Below are positions 1-8,060 of a stretch of 64,000 nt of DNA, in pieces. The stretch comes from Candidatus Jordarchaeales archaeon. Its GTDB lineage: Archaea; Asgardarchaeota; Jordiarchaeia; Jordiarchaeales; Freyrarchaeaceae. How positions within the stretch are numbered: position 1 is the first letter of the stretch; the number at the start of each line of letters is the position of its first letter. The notes below the pieces were generated by a model. It was not told the origin of the DNA and made no database searches. It worked only from the letters and a program-made list of their open reading frames with translations. Where the stretch lies: assembly GCA_038889235.1 (NCBI GenBank), contig JAWAHN010000001.1, forward strand, positions 1-64,000, given 5' to 3'. The position numbers and the translations under genes were made by a program.

Positions 1-169
1 CCCGGCAAAAACAGAAACAAAAACAGTCCCCACAAATGGGGATTGAAAGACAACAAATAATACAGGCGGCCATAGAAGCCCGGCAAAAACAGAAACAAAA
101 ACAGTCCCCACAAATGGGGATTGAAAGACAACAAATAATACAGGCGGCCATAGAAGCCCGGCAAAAACA
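1..169 (+). repeat. Tandemly repeated CRISPR repeat-spacer unit (three copies of one spacer)
   Basis: The spacers at 50-91 and 128-169 are identical (42 bases), and bases 1-13 equal the last 13 bases of the same spacer. A 78-base repeat+spacer unit is therefore present at least three times in tandem, cut by the window edge. The end of this spacer (CAAAAACA) itself resembles the beginning of the repeat. Confidence 0.95.
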
Positions 170-748
170 GAAACAAAAACAGTCCCCACAAATGGGGATT
201 GAAAGTGTTCCTCTCACTTGTTTTTTAATGTTTGCAATGAAACATGAAACAAAAACAGTCCCCACAAATGGGGATTGAAAGCGGACGATTGACTCAACGT
301 CCTCGCCCGCCACTGGTTCCGCGAAACAAAAACAGTCCCCACAAATGGGGATTGAAAGTAGTTAAAGTCCACTCCGAACTCCCTGCGAAGCAGCTGGGAA
401 ACAAAAACAGTCCCCACAAATGGGGATTGAAAGCAAAATTCCCTCTCAGATTTGAACACATACCATTTTTCTGAAAGAAACAAAAACAGTCCCCACAAAT
501 GGGGATTGAAAGCAAAAACCGATCTGCCGGAGCGAAAGGCTAGGGGCGAGAAACAAAAACAGTCCCCACAAATGGGGATTGAAAGTTTAAAACAAGCGTA
601 CCGTTCCTGCCCCCCACCACCAAACTGAAAAACTTTCAAGAAACAAAAACAGTCCCCACAAATGGGGATTGAAAGGACGGCAACCAAGCGCTTCCCCCCT
701 CTGGGCAGCCTAGAAACAAAAACAGTCCCCACAAATGGGGATTGAAAG

Positions 749-858
749 AAAGATAATTGCGGACGCATCCCGCTTCACGATTCCAGAAACAAAAACAGTC
801 CCCACAAATGGGGATTGAAAGAAAGATAATTGCGGACGCATCCCGCTTCACGATTCCA
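749..858 (+). repeat. Duplicated CRISPR spacer
   Basis: Spacers 749-785 and 822-858 are identical over 37 bases and are separated by one repeat. This is a second, independent duplication of a repeat-spacer unit (73 bases) within the same array. Confidence 0.95.
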
Positions 859-1400
859 GAAACAAAAACAGTCCCCACAAATGGGGATTGAAAGTATAAC
901 TGCAGCTATCTTTTCCGCCTCGTCCCGTGTTTGAAACAAAAACAGTCCCCACAAATGGGGATTGAAAGTCTGCAGAAGAGATGTACCTTGAGTTTTTTGC
1001 TAAGTTGGTGCGAAACAAAAACAGTCCCCACAAATGGGGATTGAAAGTTTATATTTTTTTCGTCCATTGCCTAAACATGAGCTCTTGAAACAAAAACAGT
1101 CCCCACAAATGGGGATTGAAAGTTAGCTACAATATATGTATAGGGGTGGTTGGACTTACTGCCAAGAAACAAAAACAGTCCCCACAAATGGGGATTGAAA
1201 GTCTCGCCTGCGCCACCCATCCCACCCCTCACCCTAGCCAGAAACAAAAACAGTCCCCACAAATGGGGATTGAAAGATCCTCAGCAGAGTGTCGATGAGC
1301 TGGGTGAAGTCGCTGACCGGAAACAAAAACAGTCCCCACAAATGGGGATTGAAAGCCAAAGATGTCAAGATAGAAGACAATCTAGGAGAAGTTATCTCTA

Positions 1401-1437
1401 GAAACAAAAACAGTCCCCCACAAATGGGGATTGAAAG
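1401..1437 (+). repeat. Variant CRISPR repeat with one extra C
   Basis: This repeat has five Cs (GTCCCCCACAAATGGGG) where all other copies have four, so it is 37 bases long. It is the third repeat from the right end of the array. Confidence 0.9.
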
Positions 1438-1619
1438 TGCTACTAGTTTGCCTTTTTTAAGTTTTTTTGTCACGTAGAAACAAAAACAGTCCCCACAAAT
1501 GGGGATTGAAAGCCCGGTTTTAGGGAGATTACCCCGGCCATGTTTGCTACGAAACAAAAACAGTCCCCACAAATGGGGATTGAAAGTTTTCTCTATTTCA
1601 GGTACTTTCACTCGCACCA

Positions 1620-1790
1620 TTTTGAAGTAAAAGGAGTCTTCGCGTATGGGGGGTTGGAGGGTTTAGTTATTTTTGAGGTGGGATGTAAAGGTGGGGGTTT
1701 TGGTGGGGTTGTTTGGGGGTGGGTTTTGGGTTGGGTGGTGTTGGGGGGTTTGTTTGTTTTTATTTTTGTTTGAGTATTTGTTTGTATTGT
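1620..1790. other. Strongly G/T-skewed stretch after the CRISPR array
   Basis: The plus strand here is almost only G and T, with many runs of three to six Gs (for example GGTGGGGTTGTTTGGGGG). It lies between the last repeat and the stop codon of the next minus-strand gene and reaches into that gene. The G runs could form quadruplexes. A similar G/T-rich stretch lies at 2330-2470. No gene is supported in the gap itself. Confidence 0.6.
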
Positions 1791-2278
1791 TGTGCTAGTT
1801 GGGCGTAGCTTTCTGCGCTTAGTTTTATTGTTAGTTTGTGGTGTTCTTCGATTTTTTTGACTGGTTTTGCTGGGTTGCCGAGGACTAGGCTTTCGGGTGG
1901 GATTTGGGTGTTTGGTGTTATGACGGCTCCTGCTCCGATTATGCAGTTGTCTCCTATTGTTGCTCCGTCTAGTACTGTGCTGTTGATTCCTATTATTACG
2001 TAGTTTCCTATTGTTGCTCCGTGGATTACGGCTCCGTGTCCGACTGTTACGTAGTCTCCTATTGTGCATGGTGTTATTCCTGCGTGGATTGAGCAGTTGT
2101 CTTGTATGTTTGAGTATTTTCCTATTTTTATTGTTGAGAGGTCTCCTCTTACTACGGCGTAGTCGAAGATTGAGGATCCTTCGCCTAGTTCGACGTCTCC
2201 TGATACGAGGGCGTTTGGGCTGACGTATGCTGTGGGGTGGATTTTGGGGGTTTTGCCGAGGTATTCGATTATGGGCAT
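1760..2278 (-). CDS. Gamma-carbonic-anhydrase-like hexapeptide-repeat protein
   Basis: This is a 172-residue left-handed beta-helix protein with repeated hexapeptides (IGxxxxI pattern) through residues 20-140. His65, His81 and His86, in SIH and VGHGAVIHG, match the three zinc ligands of the gamma carbonic anhydrase family, so it may hydrate CO2 reversibly. The length is that of the short YrdA/PaaY/CaiE-like branch, which lacks the acidic loop of the Methanosarcina enzyme, and many such proteins have no proven carbonic anhydrase activity. Start ATG at 2278 follows AGGGGGACC. Codon use is unusual: A-ending codons (ATA, ACA, GGA, GTA) dominate, unlike genes further along, and the coding strand is A/C rich. 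Function is certain only at family level. Confidence 0.93.
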   Translation of the reverse strand: MPIIEYLGKTPKIHPTAYVSPNALVSGDVELGEGSSIFDYAVVRGDLSTIKIGKYSNIQDNCSIHAGITPCTIGDYVTVGHGAVIHGATIGNYVIIGINSTVLDGATIGDNCIIGAGAVITPNTQIPPESLVLGNPAKPVKKIEEHHKLTIKLSAESYAQLAQQYKQILKQK

Positions 2279-2464
2279 GTGTGGGTCCCCCTGGGGGGAG
2301 GGGTTTGCTGGCTATTTTAGAGGTTGTTTTTTGTCTTTAACTTTTCTGTTTTGGGTTTTGTTTCGGGTTTGGTTGTTGTGTTTCTTTTTCGGGTTTCTTG
2401 TTTGGCTTGTGTTTGGCGGGTTGTTTGGTTTGTGTTTTCGTGTTGGTGGGGGTAGGGGGTGTGT

Positions 2465-2893
2465 TTAGGGTTGCTTGGTTTCGGGTTTTACTTCTACGTT
2501 GACGGTTATTCCTTTGGTTACTGATTCTGTTACTGTGCAGTATTCTCTGAATATTTCGAAGCATCTTTCGGCTCTTTTTGGGATTTCTCCGGTGAAGACT
2601 GGCGAGAGGGTTACGTTGATTTCTTTGACTCTGAGTCTTCCTTCGGGTCTGTGTAGGGTTAGTTTTGCTTTTGCTGAGAAGGAGGCTGGCTCGGTTTTGG
2701 CTTTGCTGAGGCAGTATAGGAGGGAGCCTGACAGGCAGCCGGCTACTGCTGTTAGTAGGAAGTGGAGGGCGCTTGGGCCTTCGCTCTTTGCTTCTTCGAC
2801 CACGATTTTCTGTATCCCTTTGAACTCTACTGTGACTTTTCCGCCGCCGGCCCATTCTATGGTTGCTTCAATTGAGGGGGGTTCGGCGCTCAC
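2465..2893 (-). CDS. OsmC-family peroxiredoxin-like protein
   Basis: This 142-residue protein has the OsmC/Ohr fold pattern. Cys53 in VAGCLSGSLL and Cys119 in EYCTVTESV match the two redox-active cysteines of the family, which reduce organic or inorganic hydroperoxides with thiol cofactors. It is full length for the family. It starts at GTG 2893 after GGGTGG. The neighbours on the same strand are the carbonic-anhydrase-like gene downstream and a crotonase upstream (about 40 bases away). The exact substrate is not visible from sequence; some OsmC-like proteins have no known peroxidase activity. Confidence 0.92.
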   Translation of the reverse strand: MSAEPPSIEATIEWAGGGKVTVEFKGIQKIVVEEAKSEGPSALHFLLTAVAGCLSGSLLYCLSKAKTEPASFSAKAKLTLHRPEGRLRVKEINVTLSPVFTGEIPKRAERCFEIFREYCTVTESVTKGITVNVEVKPETKQP

Positions 2894-2932
2894 GTTAAAC
2901 CACCCGTGGCGACCGGTTTTCTTTAACGGTTT

Positions 2933-3724
2933 TTATTTCGGCGTTATTCCTGTAAATTTTTGCGGTGGCGTCTTCTTTTTTTCTAGGAAGTTTTTGCTTC
3001 TCTGCTTGAATTCTTCGGTTGCCCAGACCATTGCTGTCACGTCTCTGGCGAGCTGCCAGTTTAGCATTGCCAAGTCGGTCCAGAACTTTAGGGAGGACTT
3101 GATTACCCTGAATGCTTGGGGGCTTGCTTTCTCGACGACTTCTAGTGCGAGTTTCTCTGCTTCTGTTTCTGCTTCGCTGTCCTCGACGACCCTGTTCACT
3201 AGGCCGAGCTGGTAGGCTTCCTGCGCTGTTAGAAGTTTGGCGGTGAAGAGGAGTTCTCTCGCTCTCTTTTCTCCGACTATTAGTGGTAGGAGTTGGACTC
3301 CGCCGCCCAGCGCTGTGGATCCGACCGCTATTTCGGGCTGCCCCAGCTTGGCTGACTTGCCGGCGACTACTAGGTCGCACATCATGGCGAGCTCGTGGCC
3401 GGCGGCGACGCAGGCTCCTCTCACGCATGCGACCACGAGCTTTCCTGTGTCCCTGACGATGTCGATGAGCCTCTTGTAGGCGCTCTGCCACCTTAGCCCG
3501 GATTCGAAGTCGCTTTTTAGGAGCTCGTTGAGGTCTGCTCCCGCGCAGAAGTCGCTTCCCTCGCTGGTGAGGATTATGGCTTTCACGTCGTCGTCTCTGT
3601 CGGCTTTCACAAAGGCGTCGTAGAGCTCGTTTAGGAGGGAGGTGTTTAGCAGACACGGCTTCCCCTTGTACACTATCCTAATCCAGGCTAGGGGCCCCTT
3701 CTTCTCCAGTTTCACCTGCTCCAA
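2933..3724 (-). CDS. Enoyl-CoA hydratase/isomerase (crotonase) family protein
   Basis: This 263-residue crotonase probably hydrates or isomerises an enoyl-CoA. The oxyanion-hole segments are SDFCAGADL and GACVAAGHELAMMCD, and the second acidic position lies in KLGQPEIAVG. The C-terminal helical domain (from about residue 190) is present. Start TTG 3724 follows AGGTGAGCGG. The stop of the 3-hydroxyacyl-CoA dehydrogenase gene is 4 bases upstream, so the two form an operon that can do consecutive steps of beta-oxidation (hydration, then oxidation of the 3-hydroxyacyl-CoA). The specific acyl chain is not determined. Confidence 0.94.
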   Translation of the reverse strand: MEQVKLEKKGPLAWIRIVYKGKPCLLNTSLLNELYDAFVKADRDDDVKAIILTSEGSDFCAGADLNELLKSDFESGLRWQSAYKRLIDIVRDTGKLVVACVRGACVAAGHELAMMCDLVVAGKSAKLGQPEIAVGSTALGGGVQLLPLIVGEKRARELLFTAKLLTAQEAYQLGLVNRVVEDSEAETEAEKLALEVVEKASPQAFRVIKSSLKFWTDLAMLNWQLARDVTAMVWATEEFKQRSKNFLEKKKTPPQKFTGITPK

Positions 3725-3728
3725 CCGC

Positions 3729-4637
3729 TCACCTCCTCTCCTCTCTTTTCAGCCCGAAGAACTCGTACCATCCGCCCCTGCTTCCAGGGTTGAACTTCGG
3801 GTCGCCTAGGTAGCCTGAAAGGACTAGCTTTTTCAGGGTTACAGGCGGGGCGTATCGCTTCTCCCTTGTTTCCCTGTAAATGTACTCGCTGACTTGCAGC
3901 GCTGTGTGGAGCCCTGTGAAGTCCATTAGCTCGAAGGGGCCCATCGGGAAGCTGAAGGCGAGCTTGCACATCTCGTCGATCTCCTTTATTCCAGCTACCC
4001 CGGCCTCGAAAAGCCTTATAGCCTCCATGAACCAGCAGATCATGAATCTCGTCGTGAAGAATCCCGGCACGTCTTTTGCTTCTATCGGTGTCTTTCCAAG
4101 CCTCTTCGCCAGTTCTACTGTTAGCCTGTATGTTTCCTCAGACGTCAGTGCCCCCCTCACCACCTCCACTAGCTTCATCACGGGAGCCGGGTTGAACCAG
4201 TGCATGCCGATGAACCTGTCCTTCCTCTCGACGGCAGACGCGAGGTCACTTATCATTATAGCTGAGGTGCTTGAGGCGAAGACCACTTCCTCCCTGCATA
4301 TTTTGTCTAGCTCAGAGAAAACCTTCTTTTTCACCTCCACATCCTCTGGCACCGCTTCTACAACGAAGTCGACTCCTGCGAAGTCCCGCATGGAGGTTGT
4401 CGCCCTAATCCTGCTCATGATCTTCTCAACTTCGTCCGCCGCCAGGCGCCCCTTCTCGACGAGCCTCTCCAAGCCAAAGGCACCAGACCTTATCAGGGTC
4501 AACGCTCTCTTGAGTGTTTCCTCACTCCTGCTGAAGAGCACCACCTCGTACCCGCTTCTAGCACACACTTGAGCTATACCGTGCCCTATGGTGCCAGCTC
4601 CCAGAACACCAACTACTTTAATATCCTCTACCCTCAT
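3729..4637 (-). CDS. 3-hydroxyacyl-CoA dehydrogenase
   Basis: This NAD-dependent dehydrogenase oxidises 3-hydroxyacyl-CoA to 3-oxoacyl-CoA. The Rossmann nucleotide motif GVLGAGTIGHGIAQ is at the N-terminus, followed by SSTSA and the catalytic His in GMHWFNP. The C-terminal helical domain starts near DVPGFFTTR. The open frame extends to 4661, but ATG 4637 is preceded by GGAGGTG at 9 bases and gives the usual family N-terminus, so I prefer 302 residues. It is co-transcribed with the crotonase just downstream (4-base gap). No thiolase or acyl-CoA dehydrogenase is in the window. Confidence 0.95.
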   Translation of the reverse strand: MRVEDIKVVGVLGAGTIGHGIAQVCARSGYEVVLFSRSEETLKRALTLIRSGAFGLERLVEKGRLAADEVEKIMSRIRATTSMRDFAGVDFVVEAVPEDVEVKKKVFSELDKICREEVVFASSTSAIMISDLASAVERKDRFIGMHWFNPAPVMKLVEVVRGALTSEETYRLTVELAKRLGKTPIEAKDVPGFFTTRFMICWFMEAIRLFEAGVAGIKEIDEMCKLAFSFPMGPFELMDFTGLHTALQVSEYIYRETREKRYAPPVTLKKLVLSGYLGDPKFNPGSRGGWYEFFGLKREERR

Positions 4638-4705
4638 AGAAACCACCACCTCCACGAGCACGTAGAACTAAGGGGGAAAAGAGAGAGCCTTTTCTACAAA
4701 AAGGG

Positions 4706-4740
4706 GGCAAGCCGGGCCCTTAAAAAATAGGGGCCGGGTG
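4706..4740. terminator. Imperfect GC-rich hairpin between two minus-strand genes
   Basis: CCGGGCCC and GGGGCCGG flank TTAAAAAATA, giving about seven base pairs with one mismatch. The hairpin lies downstream of the RuBisCO-like gene and upstream of the dehydrogenase gene, so it may separate the two transcripts. This is an inference from position only. Confidence 0.35.
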
Positions 4741-4746
4741 CGTCTC

Positions 4747-6057
4747 TCACACTATCCTCGTCGCCTTCCAGGTTTTCAGCGCTACATCAAGTTCTTTGTG
4801 TTCTTTCGCCGCCTCCTCGAGCGGAATACCCTTCATAGTAGCCTCTACGGCTTGCCTGAAAGCCATGGCGCCCGCCCTGGGTCCCTGCGGGTGGGCGTGT
4901 ATTCCGCCCCCGACGCCTATCACTATGTCTGGTCCGAGGTCGAAGACTAGCAGGGGGACGTGTGAGGGTATTATTCCTCCAGACGGCATCGGGAAGACTT
5001 TCTTCAGGTGGTAGAACGGGTACCTTAGCACTTTAGCTATCTTGATGTAGTTTTCTCGCAGGAATGGGGCTTTGCCGTAGGGTGCAGGGTAGACGACTAT
5101 GTCGGCTCCAGCCATCCTCGGGAACTTGCCCATTATGAGGTGGGCGCTTAAACCGTACTCGGGTGACATGTATATCGCGCCCGTGAAGTCGGGGAGGTGT
5201 GCGAGTATCGGCACGTTTATGCTTGGGTCCTCGGCCAGGTCCCTTAGGGTTTCAAAGCCGACGGGGACGGCGTCCACCATAAGCGCGTTTCCGCCGAGCT
5301 CTATGACGCGGTCGGCTAGCTCTAGGACGCGGGAGGGCCTATCGGTTATGTTGACAGTGTAGAGCGTTTTCTCGCCTTTCTCCTCGTTCGCCCTGTCTAT
5401 CGCCTCCATGAACTTGACAACCCTATCCTCAACCCTATTGAGCTCCATGTCGGCTAGGAGCTCGTCGTCCTTTATTATGTCAACCCCTCCCGCGGCAACC
5501 TCGTAGGCGAGCTCGGCGCCTATGTCCGGAGGCGAGTAAACGCAGGGCTTTATCATGTTGTTTATGAGCGGTCTGTCCTTCACTCCGAGGATTTTCCTGA
5601 CGCCTTCTATGCCGAACTTAGCTCCCTTGAATCCCTCAACGAACTTTCTCGGGAAAGTTATGTCGAGCAGCTTTATTTTTCCCCCGGCCAGTATGTTGCC
5701 TGCAACGGTGGCAAGCAGGACGGGGAACTGGGAGCCGCAAAGGTTAACGAGCGGGAAGGCTATCTGGATTATGTACTGCCTCTCCTCTACGCCCTTGGGA
5801 AGCGACCACTGGTATGACGGGGCCTCGTAGACCCCGATCACCCTGGCAGCGTGTTTACGTTTAACTTCGGGAGTCTCCTTGGGTACCGGCGTCCAGGTTC
5901 CAGTGCTCTGCTCTATGGCGGCAGCCTGAGCCACCACGTTTGCATCCAGACCCGCGGGAAGCGAAACATAGTACGTCGCAACGACGTATTCTTCCGGGTC
6001 GAAGCCCTCGGGAAGCGCCTCGGGGGCGTCAATATACTCATACTCGAAGCCGCCCAT
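4747..6057 (-). CDS. RuBisCO-like protein (form IV, YkrW/MtnW-like)
   Basis: This is a full-length homologue of the RuBisCO large subunit, 436 residues from ATG 6057 (preceded by GGAGTGGTG); the frame extends to GTG 6072, used here for numbering. It keeps the TGTW and AGN motifs (residues 57-60 and 124-126), Lys175 (MIKP), the carbamylation and metal motif KDDE (201-204), a Lys in YGK (334), PSGG (363-366) and VGGGIHAHP. Three positions needed for carboxylation differ: IKPC instead of KPK, AHLP instead of HRAMH, and VVYPAPYGK instead of HSGTVVGK. The last two blocks resemble MtnW (2,3-diketo-5-methylthiopentyl-1-phosphate enolase). CO2 fixation is unlikely; an enolase or isomerase reaction is the family-based guess. 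No other methionine-salvage gene is nearby, so the substrate is open. Confidence 0.92.
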   Translation of the reverse strand: MGGFEYEYIDAPEALPEGFDPEEYVVATYYVSLPAGLDANVVAQAAAIEQSTGTWTPVPKETPEVKRKHAARVIGVYEAPSYQWSLPKGVEERQYIIQIAFPLVNLCGSQFPVLLATVAGNILAGGKIKLLDITFPRKFVEGFKGAKFGIEGVRKILGVKDRPLINNMIKPCVYSPPDIGAELAYEVAAGGVDIIKDDELLADMELNRVEDRVVKFMEAIDRANEEKGEKTLYTVNITDRPSRVLELADRVIELGGNALMVDAVPVGFETLRDLAEDPSINVPILAHLPDFTGAIYMSPEYGLSAHLIMGKFPRMAGADIVVYPAPYGKAPFLRENYIKIAKVLRYPFYHLKKVFPMPSGGIIPSHVPLLVFDLGPDIVIGVGGGIHAHPQGPRAGAMAFRQAVEATMKGIPLEEAAKEHKELDVALKTWKATRIV

Positions 6058-6072
6058 CTCACACCACTCCAC

Positions 6073-6903
6073 GGCCTTAAAAAGTCCTTCAAAATATTTG
6101 GGATATTATTAGTTATAAATTTGCCGAAAAAGGGGGAAGGCTTCTAGTCGGGCCGGCTGTAGAGTGGAGTGAATTCTTAGACACTGCTTGACTATTGAAG
6201 GTTGAGGCTGTTGACGCCAGCTTACTTTATGCTTAAAAGGGAGGGCTGTCTGCTCCATGTGGTGTGACGCCCCCACCCTTCAAACTTCCGCTTCCTCGCA
6301 GGTGGATGCGACCCGGCGCTCCAGAGTACCCGCGTCGTGAATGTTAGGAGGGGTTGTGGGCGCCGGGGGCTTTAACCCGTGTTACCCTTCCGTTGAAGGG
6401 GTGAAGCGTGGCTTGTGCGACCGCCCCCTCAGACTCAAATTTTCATCCTAGCTGCTCTTCAATCTCGTAGGTCGTGCTCCCTTCCCCCTGGGGGTCATAG
6501 AAACGGTGCGCCGAGTGTATTTGGGCGGCGTTCCTTCACGGCCGCTACTAACCCGGCTTAATCGTGGGGCGATGCGCGGTGCCAAAACTTTCTTTTAGCA
6601 GTGTGCAAGAGAGGCGCCTTCAGTGGCACGTGAGTTCGTTTCCACGATGGATGAGGAAAGGCCTCGCCCCTTCTTTTTAACGAAGTGTTCCTTTGAGGCT
6701 GTGAGCTCCCCGTCGGAGATGCATGCTTTCCTGGTAGGCTCAACCGGGCACGCATCTATGTGTAACAAACTTAAACCGCCAGGGGGAATTTAATTTCTAT
6801 GGGAAAGGAGGCGGAGCGCTTTAAAGGTGGGTTCGCGTGTTCGCCTACTGGCCTCGCGGATCCGCTGGAACCCTTATGCCTCTGTGGTTGAGGTTTCACT
6901 TTC
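6073..6903. other. Long gene-free region with GC-rich inverted repeats
   Basis: No convincing reading frame is present over about 830 bases. The stretch 6312-6400 can fold: CCCGGCGC (6312-6319) pairs with GCGCCGGG (6360-6367), and CCCTTC (6385-6390) pairs with GAAGGG (6395-6400) around CGTT. This could be part of an unrecognised structured RNA or the long leader of the radical SAM gene. I looked for and did not find the conserved elements of RNase P RNA, SRP RNA or a tRNA. Confidence 0.5.
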
Positions 6904-7962
6904 GTGGGGTGCTCGTTCTTGAGCGCGTATTGTAGCATGGTTAGGCAGGGTTATGCTTCAGGTAGCTGTATGGTTGAGATGGGCGACGGGTCGTTTAGGC
7001 CGGCGTGTAAGGCGACTCTTAGAAAGGAGGGGGACACCTGGTATAGGCTTATCAGGGCGGCTCACTTGTCTAGGCCGGAGGACTACCTCAGCATTTACCA
7101 GAGCGGGTGTAACCACAGCTGTTTGAAGTGCCACTCTTGGGATTTCTCGCAGAGGTATAATGGCTTCTGGGCTTCTGTTGAGGAGCTGGCTGAGATGGCG
7201 GCGGAGTACGAGGGGATTGTGACCGTCTGGGAACCTAGGGAGAGAGCGACAATGTTTCATGCCACCGACCTGTGCCACCACTGCGGCATGTGCGTCGTTT
7301 ACGGTGTGAGAGGGAGGCTTTGCCCCAGGAAGCTTAGGCGGGAGCAGGTTGTTTTGAGCCCGCAGGGGTATGGGCCTGCCAGGAACATTGTTTCGTTCAC
7401 CGGCGGCGACGTCGTCTGTCAGGCGGAGTTCTACGCTGAGGCGGCGGAGGCAATTAAGGACGCGTGCTCAAATATGTGGGTTCTCATTGAGACCAATGGT
7501 TACGGGCTCACGCCAAGGAACCTCGAGGTCCTAGCTTCCGGCGGGGTCGACTCTTTCTGGCTCGACATTAAGGCTTACGACGAGGAAGTTTATAGGCGCC
7601 TCTGCGGGACCACGAACAAGTGGATTCTGGAGGCGCCCGAGCTCATAGTTGACATGGGCTTCGTACTCGAGGTTCTAACGCTCTACATTCCGGGGTGGGT
7701 TGAAGTCGACCAGATCGTCAAGGTAGCTGAGCTCGTGCGCGACGTAGACCCGGAGATCCCCTTCACAGTCCTAGCATTCTTCCCAGCTTACAGGCTGTCT
7801 AACGTTAGGAGCCCAAGCCTTCTAGAGATGGTCAAAGCGTACCTCGCAGTCAAAGAGACGGGGCTGAAAAACGTTAAGCTGGGGAACTGCGGGGTCTTCG
7901 CGAGAACACGGGAGGACTGGGATATCCTCCTAGCAACCGTAGGACTGGAAGCCATAGGGTAG
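6904..7962 (+). CDS. Radical SAM protein, activase-like, with an extra Fe-S cysteine cluster
   Basis: This 352-residue radical SAM enzyme carries the CxxxCxxC cluster motif at Cys69, Cys73 and Cys76 (SGCNHSCLKC). A second group, Cys124, Cys127, Cys130 and Cys140, fits an auxiliary [4Fe-4S] cluster inserted as in glycyl-radical-enzyme activases. The SAM-binding GGD is in SFTGGDVV (about residues 160-168). Start GTG 6904 follows GAGGT at 9 bases. No glycyl radical enzyme gene lies beside it, so its target is unknown. The divergently placed RuBisCO-like gene is 0.8 kb away. Confidence 0.9.
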   Translation: MGCSFLSAYCSMVRQGYASGSCMVEMGDGSFRPACKATLRKEGDTWYRLIRAAHLSRPEDYLSIYQSGCNHSCLKCHSWDFSQRYNGFWASVEELAEMAAEYEGIVTVWEPRERATMFHATDLCHHCGMCVVYGVRGRLCPRKLRREQVVLSPQGYGPARNIVSFTGGDVVCQAEFYAEAAEAIKDACSNMWVLIETNGYGLTPRNLEVLASGGVDSFWLDIKAYDEEVYRRLCGTTNKWILEAPELIVDMGFVLEVLTLYIPGWVEVDQIVKVAELVRDVDPEIPFTVLAFFPAYRLSNVRSPSLLEMVKAYLAVKETGLKNVKLGNCGVFARTREDWDILLATVGLEAIG

Positions 7963-8060
7963 CCCAGTGAAAGCCGGCAAAATATTCCATCTACTCGCCT
8001 ACAACCACCGGCGGATTCCACCCAGGGGCGCCGCGCTAGGAGTCCATGCTGCGCTGGGCG

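Larger units (their letters stand above)
1..1586 (+). CRISPR. CRISPR array, trailer-side part (21 repeats, 20 complete spacers)
   Basis: Twenty-one copies of a 36-base repeat start with GAAACAAAAACAG and end with GGGGATTGAAAG. Starts are 14, 92, 170, 246, 323, 398, 477, 550, 640, 713, 786, 859, 933, 1012, 1087, 1166, 1241, 1320, 1401, 1477 and 1551. The repeat contains a short stem TCCCCA/TGGGGA around the loop CAAA. Spacers are 37-45 bases, except one of 54 (586-639). The ATTGAAAG end, typical of the 3' side of archaeal repeats, suggests transcription left to right with the leader outside the window. The array runs off the left edge. No cas gene lies in the window, so the type cannot be assigned. 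The only variant repeat (1401-1437, one extra C) is near the right end, as expected for the old, trailer end. Confidence 0.98.

Noticed and set aside
36-1620. Many open frames on both strands inside the array, with repeated peptides such as MGIERQQII and NPHLWGLFLF
   Set aside because: They are read-through of CRISPR repeats and spacers, with repeated identical translations.
4747-6072. True carboxylating RuBisCO (form III)
   Set aside because: KPK, HRAMH and loop-6 HSGT motifs are replaced, and no AMP phosphorylase or R15P isomerase gene is near.
6558-6755. 65-codon minus-strand frame in the 6.1-6.9 kb gap
   Set aside because: Basic, Pro/Ser-rich sequence without a ribosome site or family match; looks like chance.
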